Part shown: in pieces, positions 9,172 to 19,400 of the stretch | Numbering within the stretch: position 1 is the first letter of the stretch | Layout of the letters: each line of letters begins with the position of its first letter | From: a virus | Reading direction: 5' to 3' (one strand) | Virus record (IMG/VR): IMGVR_UViG_3300042868_011225 | Span: 43,007 to 107,006 of that record | Length of the DNA stretch: 64,000 bases | Made by a program: the position numbers and the translations under genes | The notes under the pieces: model-generated | Database searches by the model: none | What the model was told of the DNA's origin: nothing | Seen by the model: the letters and a program-made list of their open reading frames with translations, nothing else

Positions 9172-11010
9172 ATGGATATAGAAAGATTAAAACAAAGACT
9201 CAACGCATTTACATCTAAAAAAGATGTAAATGATGACACGTATTTAAAAATCAACATTAATAACAAAGAAAGGTTATTACCACCTGACGAAAAAAATAAA
9301 ACTGTCAACGCTGGTGATAGATTTGATGTTGAAAGAAATCGCAGTAGTTATTATAGAATTGTTGGGTCGATAAACCCAACAGTTTCAAATGCGTTATTTA
9401 ATTTAAACGATTCATCTAATTTTAACGCATTTACATGGTCTACATTTAACGATTTGGCATTTTTGGACACATCATATCCAAAAGATAACGATGTTGCTGA
9501 TAAAACGGATTACACGTATCAATTATCATTAAAAAATAATTTGGTTGATATTAATGGATGGTTTGGTCATTTTAATCCAGACAAAACACGTTCTGGTTTT
9601 TGTGATTTTTTTGATATGGAACCAAAAAGACAACGTTTTTCGTTTATTCCAGATACGGCTCCTTTTCAAGCAACACCTGCACAACTTAGTGATGCAACAA
9701 CACAAATAAAAAATTGGGAATTAACAATAACTTATCCAGCATCTGCAGACACAACCCATTACATGGTTTACAGTCCAACAACTGGAAATGGGTTATTGAT
9801 AGTTGATAAAGTTGCAAGTACTATTGCAACTAGACCCATGACTGGTTTTGGTGTTCCATGCAAACATAACCTTAAAATAGGTGATATTGTTAAAATTACT
9901 GGTAGTACTGGTTTTGATGGGGAACACGTTGTTATTAGAACAGGATTAGATAATGGTGATTTAAAAGATAATTATTTTGTTTTAGATTTACCAAATACAG
10001 GTGTTATTGATTTTGATACTAGAATGGTTAAAGTAATAAATGGTATTGATTCTAAGTATTATTTTAGAAGATTTAAAAAAATAAAAACCAAACAAGCACC
10101 AGTCATTGAAACAGATGATTATGAAACATATGCGTTAGGTTTTAGTGAAAATATATACTACGATAAAATTACACAATTTTCTTTTAATGAAGATATTGAT
10201 GTTAGTGGGTTGGTTGACAATTTAGGAAGACCATTAAGTGAGATATTTTTAACTATTATTAAAACAGATAGCAACGGTTTATTTACCAGAGTATCATCAG
10301 GGATAGAAACTCCGTTTGTAGAAAATTTTAACAATAATGGAAGTGGTTTTAATTATTTAAGAGCTTTACCAGTTATCAATAAAATACACAACGGTCAACC
10401 ATCAACACTTGGTACACCATTACCCTTTGTTTCTTACACGCCTTTAGAATCTAATGTTTTAATTACTAATAATTTATTTTATGGTGATTTGGTTGAATTT
10501 AATTCAAATACTTTGTTAGAGGTTGTTTTGGCTGATGTTCACCACAGATTTAATACCGTAAATAGAGAAACACCAGCTACTTTACAAGCAGTAAATATGC
10601 TTCAAGTTTCTGTACCACCATCAATTACTGAAAATGTAACATTAGGGCCAAGACAAGAAGGTTATTATTATAAATCACACCACCCTTTTAAAATTAGAGA
10701 TTTTTCTAGTTATATTGAAACGGGTGATGCTGGAACCGTTGATATGCCAAGTTATGCGATTGATTTAGGTGATGGGAGATTTGTTTGGAGAGATTTGTTA
10801 GATTTAGGTTTTTCTGAATCTAGCATTAAACCTTTGGATTATCCATTTCTTAATGGTACACATTATTTATACGATAATTTTTGTTTTTATTTAAAAAGAC
10901 AAGACCCATTCAATACGTGGGATTTATTTCATACAGATTTTCCAGCAGACCCAATAGGTGAAAAAATAACTGATAACTTTACAATTAATTCAGAAGAAGA
11001 TGTTTGTTAA
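9172..11010 (+). CDS. Putative virion structural protein
   Basis: A 612-aa protein with no family that I recognise. It is rich in Asn, Asp and Thr with alternating hydrophobic residues, as expected of a beta-rich tail or baseplate component. There is no signal peptide or membrane segment. It starts one base after the stop of the 1501-aa gene and overlaps the next gene by 11 bases, so it is part of one tightly packed structural operon. A role in the baseplate or tail is inferred from context only. Confidence 0.8.
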   Translation: MDIERLKQRLNAFTSKKDVNDDTYLKININNKERLLPPDEKNKTVNAGDRFDVERNRSSYYRIVGSINPTVSNALFNLNDSSNFNAFTWSTFNDLAFLDTSYPKDNDVADKTDYTYQLSLKNNLVDINGWFGHFNPDKTRSGFCDFFDMEPKRQRFSFIPDTAPFQATPAQLSDATTQIKNWELTITYPASADTTHYMVYSPTTGNGLLIVDKVASTIATRPMTGFGVPCKHNLKIGDIVKITGSTGFDGEHVVIRTGLDNGDLKDNYFVLDLPNTGVIDFDTRMVKVINGIDSKYYFRRFKKIKTKQAPVIETDDYETYALGFSENIYYDKITQFSFNEDIDVSGLVDNLGRPLSEIFLTIIKTDSNGLFTRVSSGIETPFVENFNNNGSGFNYLRALPVINKIHNGQPSTLGTPLPFVSYTPLESNVLITNNLFYGDLVEFNSNTLLEVVLADVHHRFNTVNRETPATLQAVNMLQVSVPPSITENVTLGPRQEGYYYKSHHPFKIRDFSSYIETGDAGTVDMPSYAIDLGDGRFVWRDLLDLGFSESSIKPLDYPFLNGTHYLYDNFCFYLKRQDPFNTWDLFHTDFPADPIGEKITDNFTINSEEDVC

Positions 11011-11884
11011 TAGATACCAAATAAATTTAAGTTCAATAAGTAGTGCCGCAACAGCGACTACTATAAACATACCTGTTAGTTTAGAAAGCCAAGAAATTGG
11101 TCAATCTGAACTAATTGACAAAATATTTGTTGACGTACAAGTTGAAAACGCAATCAATCCAATTTCTGATTATGATAAGGTTAGATTTTTACCTTTGGGT
11201 ACCAATAATAAACCTATTGTAACAATTTCATATAATTTAGATTTAACTGGGTCAACAGATTACAAAGCTATTGGTTTTGCTGATAATGATATAAAATATC
11301 TAAAAAGTTGTTTTAAAGAAAGCTTTGTTTATATGGCATTTTTTGATTCACCTAATCCAATGACACAAAGACTTATTAGTTATCAAACAATTTATTCTAA
11401 ATTAAATGATAATGATTTATTAGGTATTGAAAGTCAACAAATACAAATATATGGTTCAGTTATTGGTATACCTGGCCAACCAGTGCCAGCAAATGAAGTA
11501 AATTTACATTTTATTGTTAAAAATCCAATCCTAAAACCTTTAGGGTTTTCAGAAGGATATTATCTGTATGATTACAGAGATGAATTAAAAATTGGTGAAT
11601 CTAAGTATTTATATATGAGAGCTAGCTTCAAAAATGCTAAAACTGGTAAATCAACAAATTTAATGGTTGCCAACCCAGCATCACCTTTACAAATAGATAA
11701 AGTGGTTAATGAGTTATACACTAGATATATATTAACAAGAGATATTACAGGTTATTACTATAGAATAGATGAAACATACCATGGGAATTTAACTCCTTCT
11801 GGCAGTGTTGATACTAGTCCAAATAACGTATCACATGCTAGTAATGATGTGATTATAAATCTATATCAAATACAAGCACAATAA
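11000..11884 (+). CDS. Putative virion structural protein
   Basis: A 294-aa protein, unrecognised. It begins MFVNRYQINLSSIS and overlaps the preceding gene by 11 bases; its stop overlaps the next start as TAATG. The composition is that of a soluble beta-rich protein, with no membrane segment. By context it belongs to the baseplate/tail gene block. Confidence 0.8.
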   Translation: MFVNRYQINLSSISSAATATTINIPVSLESQEIGQSELIDKIFVDVQVENAINPISDYDKVRFLPLGTNNKPIVTISYNLDLTGSTDYKAIGFADNDIKYLKSCFKESFVYMAFFDSPNPMTQRLISYQTIYSKLNDNDLLGIESQQIQIYGSVIGIPGQPVPANEVNLHFIVKNPILKPLGFSEGYYLYDYRDELKIGESKYLYMRASFKNAKTGKSTNLMVANPASPLQIDKVVNELYTRYILTRDITGYYYRIDETYHGNLTPSGSVDTSPNNVSHASNDVIINLYQIQAQ

Positions 11885-12795
11885 TGGAATTAGTTAGAAA
11901 AACGATATTACTAGAAGATAGTACAGATAGAAGAGCTGTTGATTCAAATGGTAACCCTAATAAACAGTGGGGTAGAATGACAGCGACTACTTTTTACATA
12001 AATATTATGTTAACACAATCTATGGATAACATGGGTATTTTTGCAGATATGGAATTTTCAGCAAAAACTCAAAGTAGTTCAGTCCCTGATTATACAATTT
12101 TAAAACAAAAATTACTACCATTAAATGCAAGTTTTAATTTTATAAATGGTGATATAGTTACACTCAATCCGCTTAATCTAACAAGTAGGGAAATTGCAAC
12201 ATTAAGATTACCAAATAAAGGTGTAAGTCTTTATTATAATTATCCAGCCATTAACTCTTTAAATTTTAAAATTACGGGTTATACTGATAGTAAAATAGAA
12301 GACTTAAGGTCATATAAGGCTAGCAATCCTTTTCAAGTTGGTTTTGATATGGAAAGAGTTGAGTATTATAATTATGCCAACGCACTTGTTAAAGGTGTTA
12401 GCAGAATTCATTCAATGGCTGAACCTAGAATTTATGTATTTGATACACCTACTGGTGCAACCCTAGGTCAATCATCACAAATTAATGGATTGCAATATAT
12501 TGAGTATACAGGTAAAACTAGACAAGTAACATTAAATGGTTTAACAAGTGGAATTCCACTTACTCAATTTAGTTATGTTTGTGAAGGTATAAATATGAGA
12601 AATACTTCATTATCGGCAATAACAAAAGAAGAATATTTATTTGGTGTAATTTTTCAACCAGAAGTTAAAAGTGAAGTATTTATAGAAAGAGGTATAACTT
12701 CAGTTATGGACAAACATTTAAGGTTATCAGAAATAACAAATTTAAATGAATTTGCACGTTATGGTAATGGGTTATATACATTAAATAAACAATAA
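11884..12795 (+). CDS. Putative virion structural protein
   Basis: A 303-aa protein, unrecognised. The start codon overlaps the previous stop (TAATG). It has a mixed alpha/beta composition, no signal peptide, and ends ARYGNGLYTLNKQ. The contiguous placement between other tail genes is the only functional clue. Confidence 0.8.
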   Translation: MELVRKTILLEDSTDRRAVDSNGNPNKQWGRMTATTFYINIMLTQSMDNMGIFADMEFSAKTQSSSVPDYTILKQKLLPLNASFNFINGDIVTLNPLNLTSREIATLRLPNKGVSLYYNYPAINSLNFKITGYTDSKIEDLRSYKASNPFQVGFDMERVEYYNYANALVKGVSRIHSMAEPRIYVFDTPTGATLGQSSQINGLQYIEYTGKTRQVTLNGLTSGIPLTQFSYVCEGINMRNTSLSAITKEEYLFGVIFQPEVKSEVFIERGITSVMDKHLRLSEITNLNEFARYGNGLYTLNKQ

Positions 12796-12818
12796 AAAAA
12801 AATTAATAAAAGAATAAA

Positions 12819-13745
12819 ATGGCAAATGGAACATACGGTATAGTAAGACCAGCAGATATAACACCAGAAGATGTAGAAATATTTTATCATTTTACTGCGT
12901 CTAGAGATAGTATTGGTAATGTAACGTTACAAAAATTATCACCAAGTAGTGATTATTTAATTAAAATTGATAACCCAAATAAAGTTCAATCACAAGTATC
13001 TGGTTTTGAAATTTTTGGTGGTATGTATACACTTAAACTACCTACAGATACATTTAATACCAAAGGTTTTTATACTATTATTATTAAACCAGTTGAAATT
13101 CGTACTAGGATTGTAGATGTAGGTGTGTTATCCGCATATCCAGACACCAAAGGTATTATATTTGACATTTCTAGTGTACCAACACAATTTACCAATAGAT
13201 TTGAAAATAATGGTTTGGTAGGTTATAGAATTGAATATATAAACAGCAATACATCAACAGCTGATGCGAAGATAAGTAATTTTTATAGAGTAATTACGTC
13301 TAATAACAGAGCAGAACCAGTTAATCAAAACTTAACTAACACGAGTCAAAAAGCCATACGTTATAGATTCAATGATAACTCTACACTTACATATTGTACT
13401 GTAACACCAAGTTCAGCAGCAAGTATCAACCCAAATGTATTTCCATTTATTGGACAACCAAATCAACAAGTCATTATTACCAATACATTTTTCAATCCTT
13501 TGATGATTGAAGTTGAAATGGTACAACATGATATTGAGACACTTGCATTTGCTATGTTTGGAAATCAATCAAAATCACTTGATGATGGAATTTATACTAT
13601 TTATAATTTTAATAATGATATTTATAAACAATACAACTTATACGAAATTAAAGACGTATATACTGGTACTCCGTTATTTGAAGTACGAGAAGAAAGAAAA
13701 AGTGTTGATTTTGATAAAGCATTTGATAAAGTAACAAAAATATAA
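12819..13745 (+). CDS. Putative virion structural protein
   Basis: A 308-aa protein, unrecognised, with a polar beta-rich composition. It lies 23 bases after its upstream neighbour and 9 bases before its downstream one. Its start follows an A-rich leader typical of Bacteroidetes translation starts, which do not rely on a strong Shine-Dalgarno sequence. Confidence 0.8.
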   Translation: MANGTYGIVRPADITPEDVEIFYHFTASRDSIGNVTLQKLSPSSDYLIKIDNPNKVQSQVSGFEIFGGMYTLKLPTDTFNTKGFYTIIIKPVEIRTRIVDVGVLSAYPDTKGIIFDISSVPTQFTNRFENNGLVGYRIEYINSNTSTADAKISNFYRVITSNNRAEPVNQNLTNTSQKAIRYRFNDNSTLTYCTVTPSSAASINPNVFPFIGQPNQQVIITNTFFNPLMIEVEMVQHDIETLAFAMFGNQSKSLDDGIYTIYNFNNDIYKQYNLYEIKDVYTGTPLFEVREERKSVDFDKAFDKVTKI

Positions 13746-13754
13746 TTATAAATA

Positions 13755-16451
13755 ATGAGTGATAACCCTAGAGTTAGAGTAATACCTGGTTATGCAAAAA
13801 GAGAGCTTTTTGGTAATGGTATCGAATATAGAAATTTTAGTCCTGACCTAGTTGGTTTACAAATAGCCAGCGAAGGTGGTACTCCATTGTTTACAATGGG
13901 TAATTTCAATATTACCACAAATATGGACCCAAAAAGTGATAAATTTTTTATCACAAAGAAATTTTCTAATTTTATATCTTTAACTGATTTAGATTTAACT
14001 CTTGCTGATGCAAATAAGTTACTTACAGATAATGCAGGTGTTCTTCTTAACTTAGATAAAACTAACCTAAAATATAATGCTCAATTTGGTTCTTTAAGTG
14101 AATTTATTAGGATTTCATTAGAAAACATAATAACAAATTGGCCAGCATCTTTATATGTTACAAATTTTGCTTTAGATGCTACCAATAATTCAATAATTGG
14201 TAACACTTACGATAGTTACAAATACGATAATTTTAGTGATACCGCTTTTTTTAGAGTTAATACAACCTTCATCGTCAATAGATATCAATTAAATATACTT
14301 AAAAATGGTAGTATATTAGATACTTTTAATGCTGGTAATAATCTAAGAAATGTAACAGCTAATTATGCAGCTTATGCTGTTTTAATAAACAATACCGAGT
14401 ATTCAGTATTGAATTTTACTGGTGCAACATATTCTACAAATGATTATGTATATTTTAGTGTTAAAGGTGACCCATTTTCAGGTATTTCAACATCTAATAT
14501 TTCATATCATATAAAACCCAATAAAATTAAAGAAGAAACATTTTTTAATGAACTACCAGATTTTGAAGCTAATTTATTAAATAGGTTAGTAATGCCTAAA
14601 TATACTTCAAAATTTAATTATTCAATTAAATCTGATGGTGGTGTTGTTGTATATGCTTCTGATTCGGTAACTTGGCCAACTAGTGATGGTTATAATATTG
14701 ATTTTGATACCAGCAGTTATGTTGATTATGCAACACAATTATTAAATATAGCAACAAATAACGATTTATCTACTAGTGATTTAATGAATAGAGTTTTGGT
14801 ATCTGATTCGATATCATCATTTGATACTGCTCCAATGAATTTATATGATTTGGACCAAGATTCAACTGGGCAAAAAGTAACTAAAACATTAAGAATATAT
14901 GGTAGAAATTTTGATGAAATAAATAATTTTATTGAAGGAATTTCATTTGCAAATACAGTTTCTTATAATAAATTAAATAATATCCCAGATATTTACGTTA
15001 AAAACTTAGCTAGAGTTCTAGGATGGGAATTAATGACATCAGTGGTTGAAAATGGTTTATTGGCTAGTTATGTTAAAACTGCTAAATCTACATATGAAGG
15101 GCAATCAGTTGGTTTAACACCAGTTGAAGCTGATATTGAATTATGGAGAAGACTTATATTAAATTCACCATGGTTATGGAAATCAAAAGGTGCCCGTAAA
15201 TCAATAGAATTTTTACTTAAATTCATTGGTGCACCAGGAGGTTTAGTTACATTTAATGAATATATCTATAAAGCAGAAGCACCAATAGATATTGATTTAT
15301 TTAAAATTGCTTTGGATTTAAATGGTTTAGATAACACAGATTTATCAATATATCCTATTGATGGAGATGGTTATCCTTACCCGTTGGCTGATACTGGTTC
15401 TCTTTATTATCAAAACTACGGTCTTTGGTTTAGAGAAACAGGTGGTGCTAATTCAACACAGGATATCCTTACAGGTAATAATCCTCACTTAGGGCCATAT
15501 GACGGTGGGTTTGCATATATTAATCAATTTAAAGGGTTAATACCTAATTTTTCTGCAGTTACACTTACTGCAGAAACAATAACAACTGGTACAACTGCTT
15601 TATTTACAAATTATGACATTGGTACTATTACTAATTATACTGGACCATTATATGTTGATACAATGAATGATGATGGTACTGATATTGGTAACTGTCTTAT
15701 TGTAACAAGCACAATTATACCAGACCCAATGCCACAACCATTAGTATCTGATTGTGGGTGCAGCAATCCTGACGATGATGATGCGTTAAGTATATGCGTC
15801 AAAATTATAGCTGGGGAAGAAACTGCAAATTGTGAAAATGTGGCTGGAATAAAAGAAAGTCCCTTGGGTTATAATTATTTTATATATTATAGTTATAATA
15901 CAGAAGGTGATTTTATATATGATGGTGACGGTAATCCATCGACATATCAAAGTATTTATGCAACTAAAGAATGTTGTAAAGCAAAAGGTGGGATACCAAC
16001 TATTTATAGTACAATGAATGACGATGGTAAACTATCAAATACTGGTTATGTGTGTTGTCGTGTAGGTGACATAAAAGGAAGTGTATGTGGTTGTAATGTA
16101 GCGTGTAAATGGAAGTTAGTATTTGACCCAATAATATTAAGTGGTGTTAAATATTTAGAGTTTATAAAACCTGATGGTAGTCTAGGTATTACCACTCCAG
16201 ATGGGTCACATTGTCCAGGTGTACCATCAGTAGCGTTCTTAACTGAATTAGCACCTAATATAACAGACCCGTATACTGGTGAAGTAGGGGTTGCATGTAG
16301 ATTAACCCAAGATGGTTTACAAGATTTAGCACAAGGTAATTTTGGTACCATGGCTATATGGATTAAACAAAAAATAGAAGGTAAAGTTAAGTGTTGCGAT
16401 GTTGATATGGAAACATATTTGAAATATGCTGAAGCAATAGGTCTTAAATAA
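13755..16451 (+). CDS. Large tail/baseplate protein with gpI-like segment and Cys-rich C-terminus
   Basis: An 898-aa protein. Around residues 455-500 it has ELWRRLILNSPWLWKSKGAR followed by IEFLLKFIGAP, the pattern of P2 gpI-type tail proteins, in which a tryptophan-rich helix is followed by KG(T/A)xxxIxxLLxxxG. This suggests a baseplate wedge or hub-edge role. The N-terminal half is beta-rich. The last 250 residues hold at least 15 Cys, including CGCSN, ECCKAK, VCCRVG and CGCNVAC, so disulfides or metal binding in the mature virion are possible. The gpI resemblance is by eye and limited to one segment. Confidence 0.82.
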   Translation: MSDNPRVRVIPGYAKRELFGNGIEYRNFSPDLVGLQIASEGGTPLFTMGNFNITTNMDPKSDKFFITKKFSNFISLTDLDLTLADANKLLTDNAGVLLNLDKTNLKYNAQFGSLSEFIRISLENIITNWPASLYVTNFALDATNNSIIGNTYDSYKYDNFSDTAFFRVNTTFIVNRYQLNILKNGSILDTFNAGNNLRNVTANYAAYAVLINNTEYSVLNFTGATYSTNDYVYFSVKGDPFSGISTSNISYHIKPNKIKEETFFNELPDFEANLLNRLVMPKYTSKFNYSIKSDGGVVVYASDSVTWPTSDGYNIDFDTSSYVDYATQLLNIATNNDLSTSDLMNRVLVSDSISSFDTAPMNLYDLDQDSTGQKVTKTLRIYGRNFDEINNFIEGISFANTVSYNKLNNIPDIYVKNLARVLGWELMTSVVENGLLASYVKTAKSTYEGQSVGLTPVEADIELWRRLILNSPWLWKSKGARKSIEFLLKFIGAPGGLVTFNEYIYKAEAPIDIDLFKIALDLNGLDNTDLSIYPIDGDGYPYPLADTGSLYYQNYGLWFRETGGANSTQDILTGNNPHLGPYDGGFAYINQFKGLIPNFSAVTLTAETITTGTTALFTNYDIGTITNYTGPLYVDTMNDDGTDIGNCLIVTSTIIPDPMPQPLVSDCGCSNPDDDDALSICVKIIAGEETANCENVAGIKESPLGYNYFIYYSYNTEGDFIYDGDGNPSTYQSIYATKECCKAKGGIPTIYSTMNDDGKLSNTGYVCCRVGDIKGSVCGCNVACKWKLVFDPIILSGVKYLEFIKPDGSLGITTPDGSHCPGVPSVAFLTELAPNITDPYTGEVGVACRLTQDGLQDLAQGNFGTMAIWIKQKIEGKVKCCDVDMETYLKYAEAIGLK

Positions 16452-16480
16452 AAAAGATAAAATAAAAATAAATATAAATA

Positions 16481-19400
16481 ATGGCGGATATAAAAGCGGT
16501 AGCAGACATAAGAATAGCTAAATGTCTTACTAAAGATGAAATAGCAAAAACCACTGATGGAAAGGGTTTAGTATTAAATTCTGATGGAACAGTCAGTGTG
16601 TACTATAATAACCCTGACTTGGGGTTATATCCTGTGCAACTAACTCTTGAATGCTGTAAACTATTAGACCCTACTTATACTTTTGATATAAACACTCAAA
16701 CATGTAGATGGGGAAAACCAAAAAATACATGTGGTTTTAGTGAACCTATTAATCTTATTATTAACCCTAAAGAAAATGATGGGACATTATTTTTTATTGA
16801 TGATTTCCAAAAAGAAAAATGTGATTTAAAAATTAGTTTTGATTACTTATTAAAAATTAAATGTGAAGATTTATTAAATATTGCTAACCCAACAGTAGTG
16901 ACCTATCTTAGAGAAGAAACTAAAACAACTATAGTTAAAACACAAATGGAGATTGAATCTATCAATGCAGATATAGAAACACTTACCAGTGAGATTGTTA
17001 AACTTAATGAAGAATATTTAGGTACACCATATTCCTTGGAATGTGCTCAATTTCCTGTGGTAATAACAACACCTGACCCAGTAAATTGTCAAGTATCAGC
17101 ATGGAGTCCATTTTCTACATGTGTAAATGGTTTCCAAACACAAACTAGAACAATAATAACACAACCTGCTAATGGTGGTACACCATGTCCAGTACTAACT
17201 CAAACACAATCATGTACAGTTGTTGAAACAACTTGTGTACGACCAACTACAACACGAATAAATATTTATACAACAATAAATGGTGTTAATATAACTAATA
17301 GTGCTACATTAGCATGTGCAGCAGCAGCAGGAAATATATCCTCTAATTCTGGACAATCAGTAGAGGTAACTAATCTTGTGGATGGTGGGTATATGTATGC
17401 GATTAATGGAACTAATGATTGTACGTTTTTTTCTAATGGTTTTTATGTTGTGTTTATAGGAGCTACACGAAAAGCAATTCAAATAACAAATGGTGTAATT
17501 ACTATACTTAATTGTACGATAGATACATCAAGAACAACTACAACAACCAAAGCTGCAGCTTTTGATAAATCTGGTTTTAGTGAAATGGCAACTGACCTTA
17601 CAGCGAATTTAGATGTTTATCAAAAAGGTTCAACAACAACATACATATATGTTAATTACTGTTTAACTGACTTGGGTTTACAAGTTTGGGAAGGTATATT
17701 AAATGCTAGTGGTGGAAGCTACCAAGGTTTTATACTAGGTAATCCTAATTCATATACATGTGCTGACGTTATTGCTTTAGCAAATCAAAAAAATGCTGCT
17801 GACTTATTTAGAGATTGTAAAGTCCCTTTTGGAACCAAATCAGAAATATTGGTTCAAATAAATGAATTAATGTCGCAGTTAAATACATTGCAAACACAAT
17901 TAACTACATTAAATGGTGAACTTGTTATATTGAGAGAAACTTTTGAAATACAATCAACTTCAACAAAAGGTTGTACATCAATGATTGATGCTTTAGAATC
18001 ACTAGATGTAGAAATGCATTTAGATATTGTAAATGCCGATAATTCACTTACTAGTGTATTTTCAGCAGCAACATTCCAAGCAATTGATTCAACAACCAAT
18101 TTATATGATTATTTAATAAATAATCCTAACAGTGGTTTTTATATTTGTGGTGACCCTTCAAAAGATAATGTTGGTCTATCTAATTGTACTACTCTATCTT
18201 TAGATGAGGATGTTGAACCAAATGTTGATAGTTGTAATTCAATAGTTGAAGATTTGATTGATGCTTTAAGTTCAGTACCTGGTGCGGATATAAATAATAT
18301 TCCGTATAATGCTTTTGCTTCTCAATGGTTAACTTATTCAACAGTTATTAGCGACCCAAAAATAATAGGTTTAATAACGAATAAAAAAATAAAAATTAGT
18401 TTTAAGATTAATTTTTCATGTGTTGATTTTTGTCTATTATTAGATAATTTAGTATTGGATAAATCATGTAGAAGTGTTGACAGAAACGACATAACAATAT
18501 CACAAAATCCAGGATTTGATTTACAAAGAGTAATCGATAATAAAAAATCATGGATAGACAACACATCACCAACCAACAGAGAGTTCCTTATTTCAAAAAG
18601 CAACGGAAACAATCCTATTAGACAAACTGATTATGATGTAAATGATGAAAGACTTGTAATCAACTCAAAAGAAATTGATTTGGACATATGTGTTGCTTCA
18701 GCTATAGAAACTGACGTATGGTGTTATTTAAATGACAATCCATGTGCTTTGACAGATGAATGTACTAGTACAATAGCTAGCACAGACAATAATCCATATA
18801 TAGATGGGCAAACAATAGTATTCTCAGGAACACCTATAACAATAGCTGATTGTACTGATTATAATGGTATATTAGCAAATACAATGGCTGAGTTTATTCA
18901 AACGACTGAGTGTGGTACTATTTTACGTTTTAAATTTAAAACAACAGCAGGATTCCCACCAGCTTTAATTGTTTATTATTATTGGTTAGTGCAACAACCT
19001 AATGGTGATGTAGAATTTTATTTTCAAAATTCTACAACATTTACCAACCTATCTAACGTATATCAAAATGGTAGAGAGTGTTGTGAGTATTTAAATATAG
19101 ACTTAAAAACCTATAATAAAGCTGCTAGCCAACCTGATGACTTTGAAGTTTATTGGGATGAGGATTGTCAAAGATGTAAAGTTCAAAAAGCTAAATGTGG
19201 GGATGTTAATTTAAATTTACATACACTTGTTACAGAACCTATTTCAGGTGTTACAACAGTTGAACAATTTGAAAATCTTATGACTGGTCAATTTATTGAT
19301 GCTAAAAACAGACAAACAATATCATCATATCCAACACTTAGAGCAATTTATGAAAGATATTTAAATAGTTCAGAGCATTGTAGTACAGTTAGTTCAGCAT

